Virus record (IMG/VR): IMGVR_UViG_3300025701_000018
Coordinates: 1 to 50,690 of that record
DNA length: 50,690 nucleotides
Direction: 5' to 3' (one strand)
Origin: a virus
Position 1 is the stretch's first letter; every line of letters begins with the position of its first letter. Position numbers and translations under genes: made by a program. Positions 7,712-14,690 of this stretch are shown in pieces. The notes under the pieces were generated by a model. The model saw nothing but the letters and a program-made list of their open reading frames with translations, was not told where the DNA came from and did no database searches.

Positions 7712-8053
7712 ATGAATAATAATGTTAATGAAACTGACTACGGATATGAAATTATTTGGGCCGACAACGATCAGCATTGTGGGAAAATTTTAATTTTTGA
7801 AAAAATAAATAGTAAAATGTCATTACATTTTCATAAAAATAAATCAAAAAGCTGGTTTGTTAATGCTGGTAAATTTAAAGTGCAATGGGTAGATACAGCT
7901 GACGGGGAGGTGTATGCCCAAGAACTACAAGAGGGAGGATTCTTTCATGTTCCTGCATTAATGCCAGTTATGTTAGAAGGGCTGTCTGCTAATAGTGCAA
8001 TGGCAGAAGTAAGTAATTCAAACGATATTAACGATTATTTTAGGTTAAATTAA
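7712..8053 (+). CDS. Cupin-fold protein, metal ligands partly lost
   Basis: 113 residues with a single cupin barrel resembling mannose-6-phosphate-isomerase-type cupins: GKILIFEK, then LHFHKNKSKSWFVNAGKF (cupin motif 1) and GGFFHVPALMPVMLEG (motif 2). In canonical motif 1 the pattern is HxH...E. Here the two His are kept (HFH) but the Glu position is Lys or Ser, and the motif 2 His is Val, so metal binding may be weak or lost. It sits between the Nudix and small helical genes and ends with a 1-base overlap (TAATG) into the latter. It could bind a sugar or nucleotide without catalysis; the function is not shown by the sequence. Confidence 0.65.
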   Translation: MNNNVNETDYGYEIIWADNDQHCGKILIFEKINSKMSLHFHKNKSKSWFVNAGKFKVQWVDTADGEVYAQELQEGGFFHVPALMPVMLEGLSANSAMAEVSNSNDINDYFRLN

Positions 8054-8313
8054 TGTTTAAATTAAGTCAAGAATTAAAATTTCAAACTGAATTTAAAAAA
8101 TATACATCAGTTATAGAAAAAATTAAAAATACAGAAGTGCAACAGCACGGGTATGCATTATTAAATGAGCTAATACATCAATGCAATTTAATAGACGCAG
8201 TACACAATCCGGTAACTAATAAAAATATTGACCCAACTAAAGTACGTGAAAATGTAGAAAAAGTTATTAATATAAGAATGACGCTAGACGGATTAGTTAA
8301 AGATTCTAAATAG
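8053..8313 (+). CDS. Small helical phage protein, 86 residues
   Basis: Not recognised. It is predicted to be almost entirely helical from its heptad-like Leu/Ile/Val spacing, with no Gly or Pro in the first part: FKLSQELKFQTEFKKY and EKIKNTEVQQHGYALLNEL. A start overlapping the previous stop and an intact frame support it as a real last gene of the plus-strand operon. Its final bases overlap the end of the convergent fibre gene (8306-8313). No function assigned. Confidence 0.5.
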   Translation: MFKLSQELKFQTEFKKYTSVIEKIKNTEVQQHGYALLNELIHQCNLIDAVHNPVTNKNIDPTKVRENVEKVINIRMTLDGLVKDSK

Positions 8314-9112
8314 AACTTAATCGCTTAATTGTAATAGGTCCAAACATAGCAGCATGCGAGTTACACTGGTATCTATAAGTACCAAATATAGTTTCCGGAA
8401 CTCTCCAATACAACGTTCCGCTAGACCTATTTTGTGCAGCTAGCCCAGTTGTTACTATTCCCGCTGAGGATACATGTACTAATCCAACGTTATAAGGATC
8501 ACCTGCCGAGTCTTGTATCTGGAAGGGATGTCCTGGTATTTCATCTAGATCAAATGCAATCGTTGCTCCTGATAAAACTAATAATGTAGGATTATTACCT
8601 GCATAATGACTGTTAAAGGTATAAGCACTTGTTCCTACATTATCCAGTCTTAGCATTGCTATAGCAGGCTCGTATATTTTGTCAATGGTTAGATTTGCAA
8701 AAGTAACATCGCCTAAGTCACTAAAATTACTTGAGCCACCGCCACCGAGCGCTGACAAATCAGGCGGGGTATATGAAAACACACCTGTAGTGTTGTTGTA
8801 TGTTAAATTAGCAGTTCCGGCTGCTTCAACTGTTACACTAAGATCTGTAAGCGCAATGCCGCCACCACCGCCGCTGCCATTAGCTGTCCAAGCATAGTCG
8901 CTCCCGGACCAGCTTAATACTTCGTTAATACTTGCAGTAGCTGTATTTAAATGTGTATCAACATCAACGTTAGAATAATCACCACCACCACCACCACCAC
9001 CGACGCCGCCACCTGATACTACGTTCCAAGCTACGCCGTCAAATCGCCACGTTATTCCGTTAGAAGTATATTCATCATTTAGTAGTGGGCTTGCTGGAAA
9101 ATTTAATGCCAT
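8306..9112 (-). CDS. Tail-fibre-type protein with cupredoxin-like C-terminal domain
   Basis: 268-residue structural protein. Residues 1-35 (NFPASPLLNDEYTSNGITW, then RFDGVAW) form the common phage fibre module that ends in an aromatic 'W' box. A poly-glycine hinge encoded by tandem CAC/GCC triplets follows (about 36-45), with a second Gly tract later, a SNFSDLGDV segment, and a C-terminal beta domain of about 110 residues. That domain contains H195 (GHPFQIQ), C250, H253 and M256 in QCNSHAAMFG, the H...C-x2-H...M layout of type 1 copper (plastocyanin-like) sites, although the spacing to Met is shorter than in plastocyanin (C-x2-H-x4-M). Related domains occur in other marine phage fibres. It has its own ATAAATA element and SD AGGAG. 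Confidence 0.7.
   Translation of the reverse strand: MALNFPASPLLNDEYTSNGITWRFDGVAWNVVSGGGVGGGGGGGDYSNVDVDTHLNTATASINEVLSWSGSDYAWTANGSGGGGGIALTDLSVTVEAAGTANLTYNNTTGVFSYTPPDLSALGGGGSSNFSDLGDVTFANLTIDKIYEPAIAMLRLDNVGTSAYTFNSHYAGNNPTLLVLSGATIAFDLDEIPGHPFQIQDSAGDPYNVGLVHVSSAGIVTTGLAAQNRSSGTLYWRVPETIFGTYRYQCNSHAAMFGPITIKRLSSI
8979..9001 (-). repeat. CAC triplet repeat encoding a poly-glycine hinge
   Basis: An uninterrupted run of CAC triplets on the plus strand (GGT glycine codons on the coding strand), followed by GACGCCGCCACC. It encodes the Gly hinge in the fibre gene. A triplet tract can lengthen or shorten by slippage without breaking the frame. Confidence 0.8.
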
Positions 9113-9132
9113 TCTATAACTCCTGTCTCAAG

Positions 9133-9139
9133 TATTTAT
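9133..9139 (-). promoter_or_regulatory. Late promoter element ATAAATA for the cupredoxin-like fibre gene
   Basis: The minus strand reads CACATAAATACTTGAG about 21-27 bases upstream of the ATG at 9112, with the SD AGGAG between them. It matches the T4-type late consensus. Confidence 0.62.
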
Positions 9140-9150
9140 GTGTTAATATC

Positions 9151-9179
9151 ATTAAGATTAGTCTAATTTTAATCTTAAT
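9151..9179 (-). terminator. Inverted repeat at the end of the subtilisin-like gene
   Basis: Arms ATTAAGATTA (9151-9160) and TAATCTTAAT (9170-9179) form a perfect 10-bp stem with a 9-base loop, overlapping the stop of the protease gene. No clear U-run follows on the minus strand. A late promoter for the next gene lies just downstream, so this is a plausible transcript boundary. Confidence 0.45.
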
Positions 9180-11701
9180 CCAGTAAATGTTAATGCAGAC
9201 AATGGCATAGTTACGGGATTTGCAACGCCATATCTACTATATAGGTGTCTATTAGATGCTCCGAGAATACTTTCGTTAGTTGAGTAATCTGTAGTCGAGT
9301 CTGTAGTATATATTACTTCAAGGGCTTCGCCATTTATTCGGTCTTGCATCTGTGCCGGAGTTAAATCAGGTCTAACTTGTAGATGTTGTGCTACTACTCC
9401 TGCAACTTGTGGTGCAGCCATACTTGTGCCGCCAATACTTAGTATTCTAAAATTACTATCTTCCGGCGAAGATATAGAAGAACTACCAAATTGGTTAGTA
9501 GTACTGCATGCACTTACTATGCTTGTGCCAGGCGCCCAAATATTTACTCCTGGTCCACGTGTACTTGAAAATGCTGTCTTGTCTCGAAAAGTTCCGCCGT
9601 CATTAAATGTTGTAGTATCTAAATTGCCTACCATAAACGCATTATCACTATAGGGACTACTTCCTCTATGATAATTAGTAGTAGTTCCCCCAAATGTAAC
9701 TGTATTGTCGTAATCTACTCCGCCTAATAGTTCTGCTTTATATAAATTGTTACCTGCAGCTATGCATACATGAATGCCTTGAGAAATCATATCCTCGATC
9801 TCTGCATCTACACTTGCAACACGCACAGGAACTCGCTGCGAAGTTCCTGAATTAAGATAGTCAGGAGTGTATCCTACTCCTGACCAAAGTCCAAGGCGAG
9901 TTGTGTAATCAATGTCATAATTCCAATCTACTCCTCTGTAGGTTCCGCTATCAGGGGCGCCTGATCTAGTTGTACTGTATCCCCAACTCATATTTACTAC
10001 AGTAGGACGTTTGAATCCCGTTGCCGGGTCTATTGGCTTTGCATCATGCCATAACCTTATTGTATCAAATGCATCTGTAATACTAATTCCTGTGTTGCCG
10101 TCGAATTCAAGTCCTGCTAATTTTTGCGAATATATATGTGCGCCTTTTGCCCATCCGTAAGTTTTACCAGCAGTTATTCCAGCAACATGTGTGCCGTGAC
10201 CGTCCCAGTCTCTATAATGATTAACACTCTGTGTTCCGGACAACCCGCTAGCTGTGTACCAATCAATTTGTTGTACCCGTGATGTGCCTGCCGTAGATAC
10301 CACATATCCCGATACGCCTGCTAGTGCTGGGTTATCTTGTGCTGGTGTATTACCATCACCAAATATACTATTAATAGTGGCAATACTTGGTTTACTAATA
10401 ACCGGAGCGATGTATGAGTTAAAGAGTGCATAACCTAGTGGAAGATTTGTTTGAATTTGTGATGCTGTGCGAACATTATCTGTCCACTCAGGAGCAAGAC
10501 TGTCACCGTCCCATAAGCTAGTGTATTCAAACATACAGAAGTTTAACAAGTACAGATATTCTTTTGCTGCTACTTCAAATGCATCTGCTACAGTTTTAAA
10601 GTTGCTGCCGCCATATCCTGATGGATCCCAAAAGCCGCCATCGTACGCTTCTACCATTGCGTTATATAACGGTCCAGTTGCCCAGTCTGAACTTATTGCT
10701 GCATACATTTTTAATGACACAGCATCAAGGCCGTGCATATGTAGAGTATGAAATACGTGTTCAATTACTTCTTGTGCGTCAATGTCTCCATCGCCGTAGC
10801 CATCGCCTGTTGAATTCAAATACCAAACCATATCATTGGCCGCGTGTGAGTCAAATAATGGTGACAAGTTATAAGAAGCAATACCTTCATCAGTTAAGAA
10901 GTTCGGAGTATAGTCGCTGCCAGCTCCTCTTGCTACTCGTTGTAGTGTTGGGCCTTGGGCTGCGTGATAAGTTCCTGCATCGCCCCTTAGTGTTTTAATA
11001 AATGTGCGTTGTGATGTTTCGTTAATACTTGCTCCGGTTTTGTCAGTAAACAATTCAAACATACGTGCAACCTTTTCAGTCCACGCATCTGGTACTGCTG
11101 TTTGCCCACCTACTGCTCCTGCTGCTACAATTCTCACACCATTAACTGTAACCTCTCGACTGAAGAAGCTACTACCGTTGCCAACTAGATTAGAAATTGC
11201 TCCATTGTTATATTCTGAATCTATAGACCCTGCTATCATAAATTCAGGATGGTCTACTTGTAATCCGCTATCTTGTATTACAACATCTACTCCTGATCCA
11301 TCAACGGCATAATCAAAATTATTATCAGGCGCTGCTGAACTATTATTATATACATTAGTTTGTTCAATGCATCTACGTAGCCCCCAGTTTGCCCAAGTCT
11401 CATTTATTCCGCTTGATCTTGTAAATAATTTATCCGATTGTGTTTTATGCAACCCAATTTGTATGTCGTCTCTTTGATCAATTGGTATTTCTATTGATAA
11501 CACTCTGTCGTCTTGATTTAATTCGGTTACTTCTTCATCAGTAAGCATCCAATGAGTCATACGTTTAGAGCCAAGTCTTGGATTTGCAATAGCTACAGAT
11601 CGATTGGGCACAGGACCTGCGCCGGTTGTTGCTAACAATTCTGCGTCGAATAATTTAAGATCAACACCAGCCTTAACTACAACTGCATATTCTTTTTCCA
11701 T
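9158..11701 (-). CDS. Subtilisin-like serine protease (S8) with a large insertion, probably virion-associated
   Basis: 847 residues. The S8 catalytic triad is complete: D144 (VVIQDSGLQVDHPEF), H502 (DGHGTHVAGITAG) and S760 (GGTSMAAPQVAG). The oxyanion Asn is likely in CIAAGNN. Residues 1-110 resemble an inhibitor or propeptide-type domain (YAVVVKAGVDL, MLTDEEVTELNQDDRVLSIE) followed by WGLRR. The distance between Asp and His is about 358 residues instead of the usual 35-50. An insertion at about 180-440 is helix-rich, with acidic DGYGDGDIDAQEV followed by IEHVFHTLHMHG. There is no signal peptide. It starts one base after the stop of the preceding structural gene, which carries the late promoter, so it is probably made late and carried on the tail. 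Likely roles are digesting host surface protein or maturing fibres; both are inference. Confidence 0.85.
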   Translation of the reverse strand: MEKEYAVVVKAGVDLKLFDAELLATTGAGPVPNRSVAIANPRLGSKRMTHWMLTDEEVTELNQDDRVLSIEIPIDQRDDIQIGLHKTQSDKLFTRSSGINETWANWGLRRCIEQTNVYNNSSAAPDNNFDYAVDGSGVDVVIQDSGLQVDHPEFMIAGSIDSEYNNGAISNLVGNGSSFFSREVTVNGVRIVAAGAVGGQTAVPDAWTEKVARMFELFTDKTGASINETSQRTFIKTLRGDAGTYHAAQGPTLQRVARGAGSDYTPNFLTDEGIASYNLSPLFDSHAANDMVWYLNSTGDGYGDGDIDAQEVIEHVFHTLHMHGLDAVSLKMYAAISSDWATGPLYNAMVEAYDGGFWDPSGYGGSNFKTVADAFEVAAKEYLYLLNFCMFEYTSLWDGDSLAPEWTDNVRTASQIQTNLPLGYALFNSYIAPVISKPSIATINSIFGDGNTPAQDNPALAGVSGYVVSTAGTSRVQQIDWYTASGLSGTQSVNHYRDWDGHGTHVAGITAGKTYGWAKGAHIYSQKLAGLEFDGNTGISITDAFDTIRLWHDAKPIDPATGFKRPTVVNMSWGYSTTRSGAPDSGTYRGVDWNYDIDYTTRLGLWSGVGYTPDYLNSGTSQRVPVRVASVDAEIEDMISQGIHVCIAAGNNLYKAELLGGVDYDNTVTFGGTTTNYHRGSSPYSDNAFMVGNLDTTTFNDGGTFRDKTAFSSTRGPGVNIWAPGTSIVSACSTTNQFGSSSISSPEDSNFRILSIGGTSMAAPQVAGVVAQHLQVRPDLTPAQMQDRINGEALEVIYTTDSTTDYSTNESILGASNRHLYSRYGVANPVTMPLSALTFTGLRLKLD

Positions 11702-11702
11702 A

Positions 11703-12395
11703 TTATACTAAGCTCGCCCAGGCGCCGCCTTCATAAACTTGTGCTTTGTTTAATGTAGTGTCGTACACCATATCACCATTAACTGAACTCAAGGCATTCT
11801 TTTGTACTGTTGTAAAACTTGGTAATCTAAAAGGACCACTAGTTACTATTATACCGTCTGGTGCTGTTAATGTTAACGTTGTTGCACTTGACAACACCGG
11901 AACACCTACTCCAGTGCTTACAAAATCATCTGCTGTAATAGTTCCACTAGCTGTAAGTGCAACAAAATCAACGCTATCTGTTGTGTTTAAATCTTGATCA
12001 TATGATGCACCGACACTGCTTGCTGGCTGTATCCATTGCTCGCTGTCACCATCATTTATATAGACATACAATGTACCATTATTCGTATTCAGCCAAAGGT
12101 TGCCATTTGTCGGCGAAGCAGGATCAGTTTCACTTACCGAGACTGACACGCCGCCACTGCCGCCACCTACGCCGGCCTCTGTCGCCTTTGCTAAGAATGT
12201 AGCATTTAAAACGTTAGCTAAATCTGTCTTAGCAAGTTCAAATCCTCCGAGATTAGAACCATTGAATACCCGAAGACTGCTAGAATCTTTATTATAATAT
12301 ACTTGACCACTTGAGCCTACATTTCGATTTAAAAAATCACTTGGTCTGGGTATAATACGTATTCTGTCAACGACAGGTGCTTGCTGAGAACTCAT
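11703..12395 (-). CDS. Short tail-fibre / structural protein
   Basis: 230 residues in a typical modular fibre style. It has an N-terminal RIRIIPRPSDFLNRNVGSSG stretch, then QVYYNKDSSSLRVFNGSNLG, a Gly hinge GVGGGSGGVSV, a second module (ASPTNGNLWLNTNNGTLYVY..QWIQ) and a last module (GDMVYDTTLNKAQVYEGGAW) repeating the 'GxxxYxTxxxxxxxYxxxxW' box seen in other fibres of this window. DLNTTDSVDFVALTASGTITA is a short beta-helix-like stalk unit. It is the first gene of a two-gene unit with the protease and is preceded by a late promoter inside an inverted repeat. Confidence 0.68.
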   Translation of the reverse strand: MSSQQAPVVDRIRIIPRPSDFLNRNVGSSGQVYYNKDSSSLRVFNGSNLGGFELAKTDLANVLNATFLAKATEAGVGGGSGGVSVSVSETDPASPTNGNLWLNTNNGTLYVYINDGDSEQWIQPASSVGASYDQDLNTTDSVDFVALTASGTITADDFVSTGVGVPVLSSATTLTLTAPDGIIVTSGPFRLPSFTTVQKNALSSVNGDMVYDTTLNKAQVYEGGAWASLV

Positions 12396-12408
12396 AGATT
12401 AGTTATCC

Positions 12409-12451
12409 TTGTTAGTGTCGTAGTATTTATTAAATATTAGTGACACAACAA
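12409..12451 (-). promoter_or_regulatory. Late promoter ATAAATA enclosed by an inverted repeat
   Basis: The late element ATAAATA occupies 12424-12430 (minus strand), between arms at 12409-12419 (TTGTTAGTGTC) and 12442-12451 (GACACAACAA), which pair over 10 bp with one bulge. An inner palindrome TATTTA-T-TAAATA also exists. The hairpin follows the end of the halogenase gene and precedes the structural gene's SD (AAGGA). It could end the upstream transcript while the enclosed promoter starts a new one. Confidence 0.6.
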
Positions 12452-12460
12452 GCTACAACA

Positions 12461-14005
12461 TTATCCTAAATGCCATTCAACACCTTGTTTAGGATTAAAC
12501 TTAATATTATTATTTTTAACTAACTTTATATGATCAGCACAGCTATAATGCGTTAGTTTTTTAGTTTCTGAAAAATTATTAAGTTTATTTAAAAAATACT
12601 CAGCATCACTAATTGCTTGCTGATCTAAATAAGTTGAAGTTACTTTAGATGTTAACTGATTAGTTCCTAATAAAACATAACACCAAATAAGCCACCCGGC
12701 AGCACCGGGGTAACTAGGAAAATCAAATTTTGTTGGCATTCTTGATTTACACATTTCTTTTAAATCGTTAGCATAGTCAGTTGCTGATTCATGTGTTATA
12801 TATTTCCAAAATTCAGTATCAGTTCTACCACCTAAATAATGAGAAGATAAAAAGTCTTTAAAGTCGTCATACATTTTATTAATTCGCTGATTGCACAATT
12901 TAACTGATGCAGGATTAATTGTTTCGTCTATTGTTGGTCGAAGAAACTCAAATGTAAGATGTGCCAAGGACTTTATAGTTGAATGTACCGAAGTAGCTTC
13001 AAGAGGTTCAGAAAACCCAGATGCTAGTCCTATAGCAAAACAGTTTCCGACCCAGCTATTTGCAAGGCGTCCGCTATCAAATTTTATAACTTTAATTGGA
13101 TCAACTTTTCTTCCTAATGTTTGTTCAATTTCAGCGTGAGCTTGATCTACAGATATAAAGTCATCCGAAAATACATAGCCACATCCTTTTCTATGCTGAA
13201 CAGCAGCTTCCCAATACCATCCGGCATTTTGTGCTTGTGCTACACTATAAAATTTAGGAACTTCGTCTTCGTCGTGATCAAGGAAAAATGGAATTGCAGT
13301 ATTTACAGGCAAATGTTTTTTATAACTAATCCAATCATCATCTAATTCTTTTATTAATAATCTAGAAAACCCAGTGGCATCTATAAAAAAGTCTGCTGAT
13401 ATTTTTCTATCATTCTCTAACACAACAGATTGCAGTAGACTGTTACTTGACTTTTCTACTCTTTTAATCTTACTGTCTATTAAATTACAATTTGTAAAAT
13501 TCAAAGCTATTTTTTCAAGATAATCTGCTGCTAATTTTGCATCGAAATGAAACGCAAACGTAGAAATGTCAAACGCATTAGTTACTTTACTAATTGGTGA
13601 TATTTCACGTTCAAAAAGATTTCCATAAAAGGATCCTAAATGAACATTGTTTGGATTAAATGTTGATTGATATGCTAGTAAGCTATCTGGCAATTGAAGA
13701 CCTGTAAGAGTACCATCAATGGGACCAAAGTAAGCTGCATCTTTTATTGTACTCCAGTTTTTATGTAGAATGCCGTATTTCGGCATTGCTCCTGTTTTCA
13801 TTAAAAAGTCTTGAGGATCTATGCCAAAATCACCATAGTGGCCTGTAATGACATCCATCAATTCACCAGTAACTCCTTCTCCTGCTCCGATAACACCAAT
13901 TTGAGATGATGCTATAACAGTCACATTGTGTGCTGGATGATTCTTTGAAATAAATAATGCTGCTAGCCAACCTGCAGTGCCGCCTCCGGCAATAATAATG
14001 TTCAT
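12461..14005 (-). CDS. Flavin-dependent tryptophan-halogenase family protein (divergent copy)
   Basis: 514 residues of the FADH2-dependent halogenase family, which uses O2, halide and reduced flavin to form a lysine haloamine that halogenates an electron-rich ring. Visible features are the GGGTAGW FAD loop (7-13), GAGEGVT (about 40-46), a conserved lysine K76 matching catalytic Lys79 of PrnA, and SEPLEATS with E336 matching Glu346. The family WxWxIP signature is altered: GWYWEAAV instead of W-x-W-x-I-P. The length is close to PrnA (538). No flavin reductase is visible nearby, so the host or another phage gene would supply FADH2. It is transcribed divergently from the oxygenase at 14081 and carries no late promoter. 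It could be a halogenase or a flavin monooxygenase-like relative. Confidence 0.85.
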   Translation of the reverse strand: MNIIIAGGGTAGWLAALFISKNHPAHNVTVIASSQIGVIGAGEGVTGELMDVITGHYGDFGIDPQDFLMKTGAMPKYGILHKNWSTIKDAAYFGPIDGTLTGLQLPDSLLAYQSTFNPNNVHLGSFYGNLFEREISPISKVTNAFDISTFAFHFDAKLAADYLEKIALNFTNCNLIDSKIKRVEKSSNSLLQSVVLENDRKISADFFIDATGFSRLLIKELDDDWISYKKHLPVNTAIPFFLDHDEDEVPKFYSVAQAQNAGWYWEAAVQHRKGCGYVFSDDFISVDQAHAEIEQTLGRKVDPIKVIKFDSGRLANSWVGNCFAIGLASGFSEPLEATSVHSTIKSLAHLTFEFLRPTIDETINPASVKLCNQRINKMYDDFKDFLSSHYLGGRTDTEFWKYITHESATDYANDLKEMCKSRMPTKFDFPSYPGAAGWLIWCYVLLGTNQLTSKVTSTYLDQQAISDAEYFLNKLNNFSETKKLTHYSCADHIKLVKNNNIKFNPKQGVEWHLG

Positions 14006-14031
14006 AATTAAAAGTATATCCTTGAAAAAGT

Positions 14032-14054
14032 TATATATAGTAGTAGTATATATA
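14032..14054. promoter_or_regulatory. Palindromic AT-rich divergent promoter region in the island
   Basis: The 75-base gap between the divergent halogenase and oxygenase genes holds TATATATAG, a TAGTAG spacer and TATATATA, nearly symmetric. A very similar sequence (ATATATATAGCAGTATATT) lies in the other divergent gap at 16742-16760. No ATAAATA late element is present. I read these as shared, non-late promoter or operator sites. Confidence 0.4.
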
Positions 14055-14080
14055 AACTTATAGTCGGAGGCTACAGCAAA

Positions 14081-14689
14081 GTGGAAATTAATATTAGCAA
14101 AATGTTTTCTGCATTTTTACTAAAAGAAGAGTTAACAGTAATGGATAACGCTGACTTAGAAAAATATGGCTATGAGATAAAAAACAAAGAAACAGGAGTT
14201 GTTAAGAGCAACTATCATGCTTGGCAAAGTGATGTGTTAACAGCACCTAGTCAACAAATTAATTTATTAATTAATAATATTTTAGAAAGATTAAATGCTT
14301 CAAAATCTATATTAGGGTTTCGAGAAGATACTCACATTTATATGAATAATATATGGATGAATATAAATCCTAAAGCTAGTTTTAATAGGCCTCATATTCA
14401 TGCAGATTCTACATTTTCAGGAGTTTACTATGTTAAGTGTAATGATAAAAGTGGAAACTTATGTTTTAAGCACCCTTCAATGGCACATCAATTTATTATT
14501 AAAGAAGAAACTGTAGACCAATACACAGACGATCTTGCATCTCATTGGACAATATATCCCAAAGCTGGAACATTAGTTATATTTCCTGCATGGTTAGAAC
14601 ACTACGTAGAACCAAATACTAGTGATGAAGATAGAATATCAATAGCTTTTAATGTTGCAATTGATAAAATACAAAATATAAAGGAATAG
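14081..14689 (+). CDS. 2OG-Fe(II) oxygenase (TIGR02466-like)
   Basis: A 202-residue double-stranded beta-helix oxygenase. The facial triad is clear: H107-x-D109 in RPHIHADS, and H174 in PAWLEHYVEP, followed by R185 in EDRISIAFN for 2-oxoglutarate binding. FSGVYYVKC and GTLVIFP are typical strands of this marine family. Such enzymes hydroxylate, halogenate, desaturate or demethylate small molecules or side chains; the substrate here is unknown. The start is a GTG at 14081, with GGAGG at 14066-14070; an ATG at 14102 would remove seven residues. It ends one base before the second halogenase gene, so the two are co-transcribed and probably functionally linked. Confidence 0.82.
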   Translation: MEINISKMFSAFLLKEELTVMDNADLEKYGYEIKNKETGVVKSNYHAWQSDVLTAPSQQINLLINNILERLNASKSILGFREDTHIYMNNIWMNINPKASFNRPHIHADSTFSGVYYVKCNDKSGNLCFKHPSMAHQFIIKEETVDQYTDDLASHWTIYPKAGTLVIFPAWLEHYVEPNTSDEDRISIAFNVAIDKIQNIKE

Positions 14690-14690
14690 A

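Noticed and set aside
9158-11701. Possible genomic split into two genes because of the large gap between Asp and His of the protease
   Set aside because: The frame is continuous with no stop or internal SD, so an insertion is the simpler reading.
14006-14080. Search for a tRNA or attachment site at the island border
   Set aside because: No cloverleaf, integrase or flanking direct repeat was seen; the gap is AT-rich promoter-like sequence.
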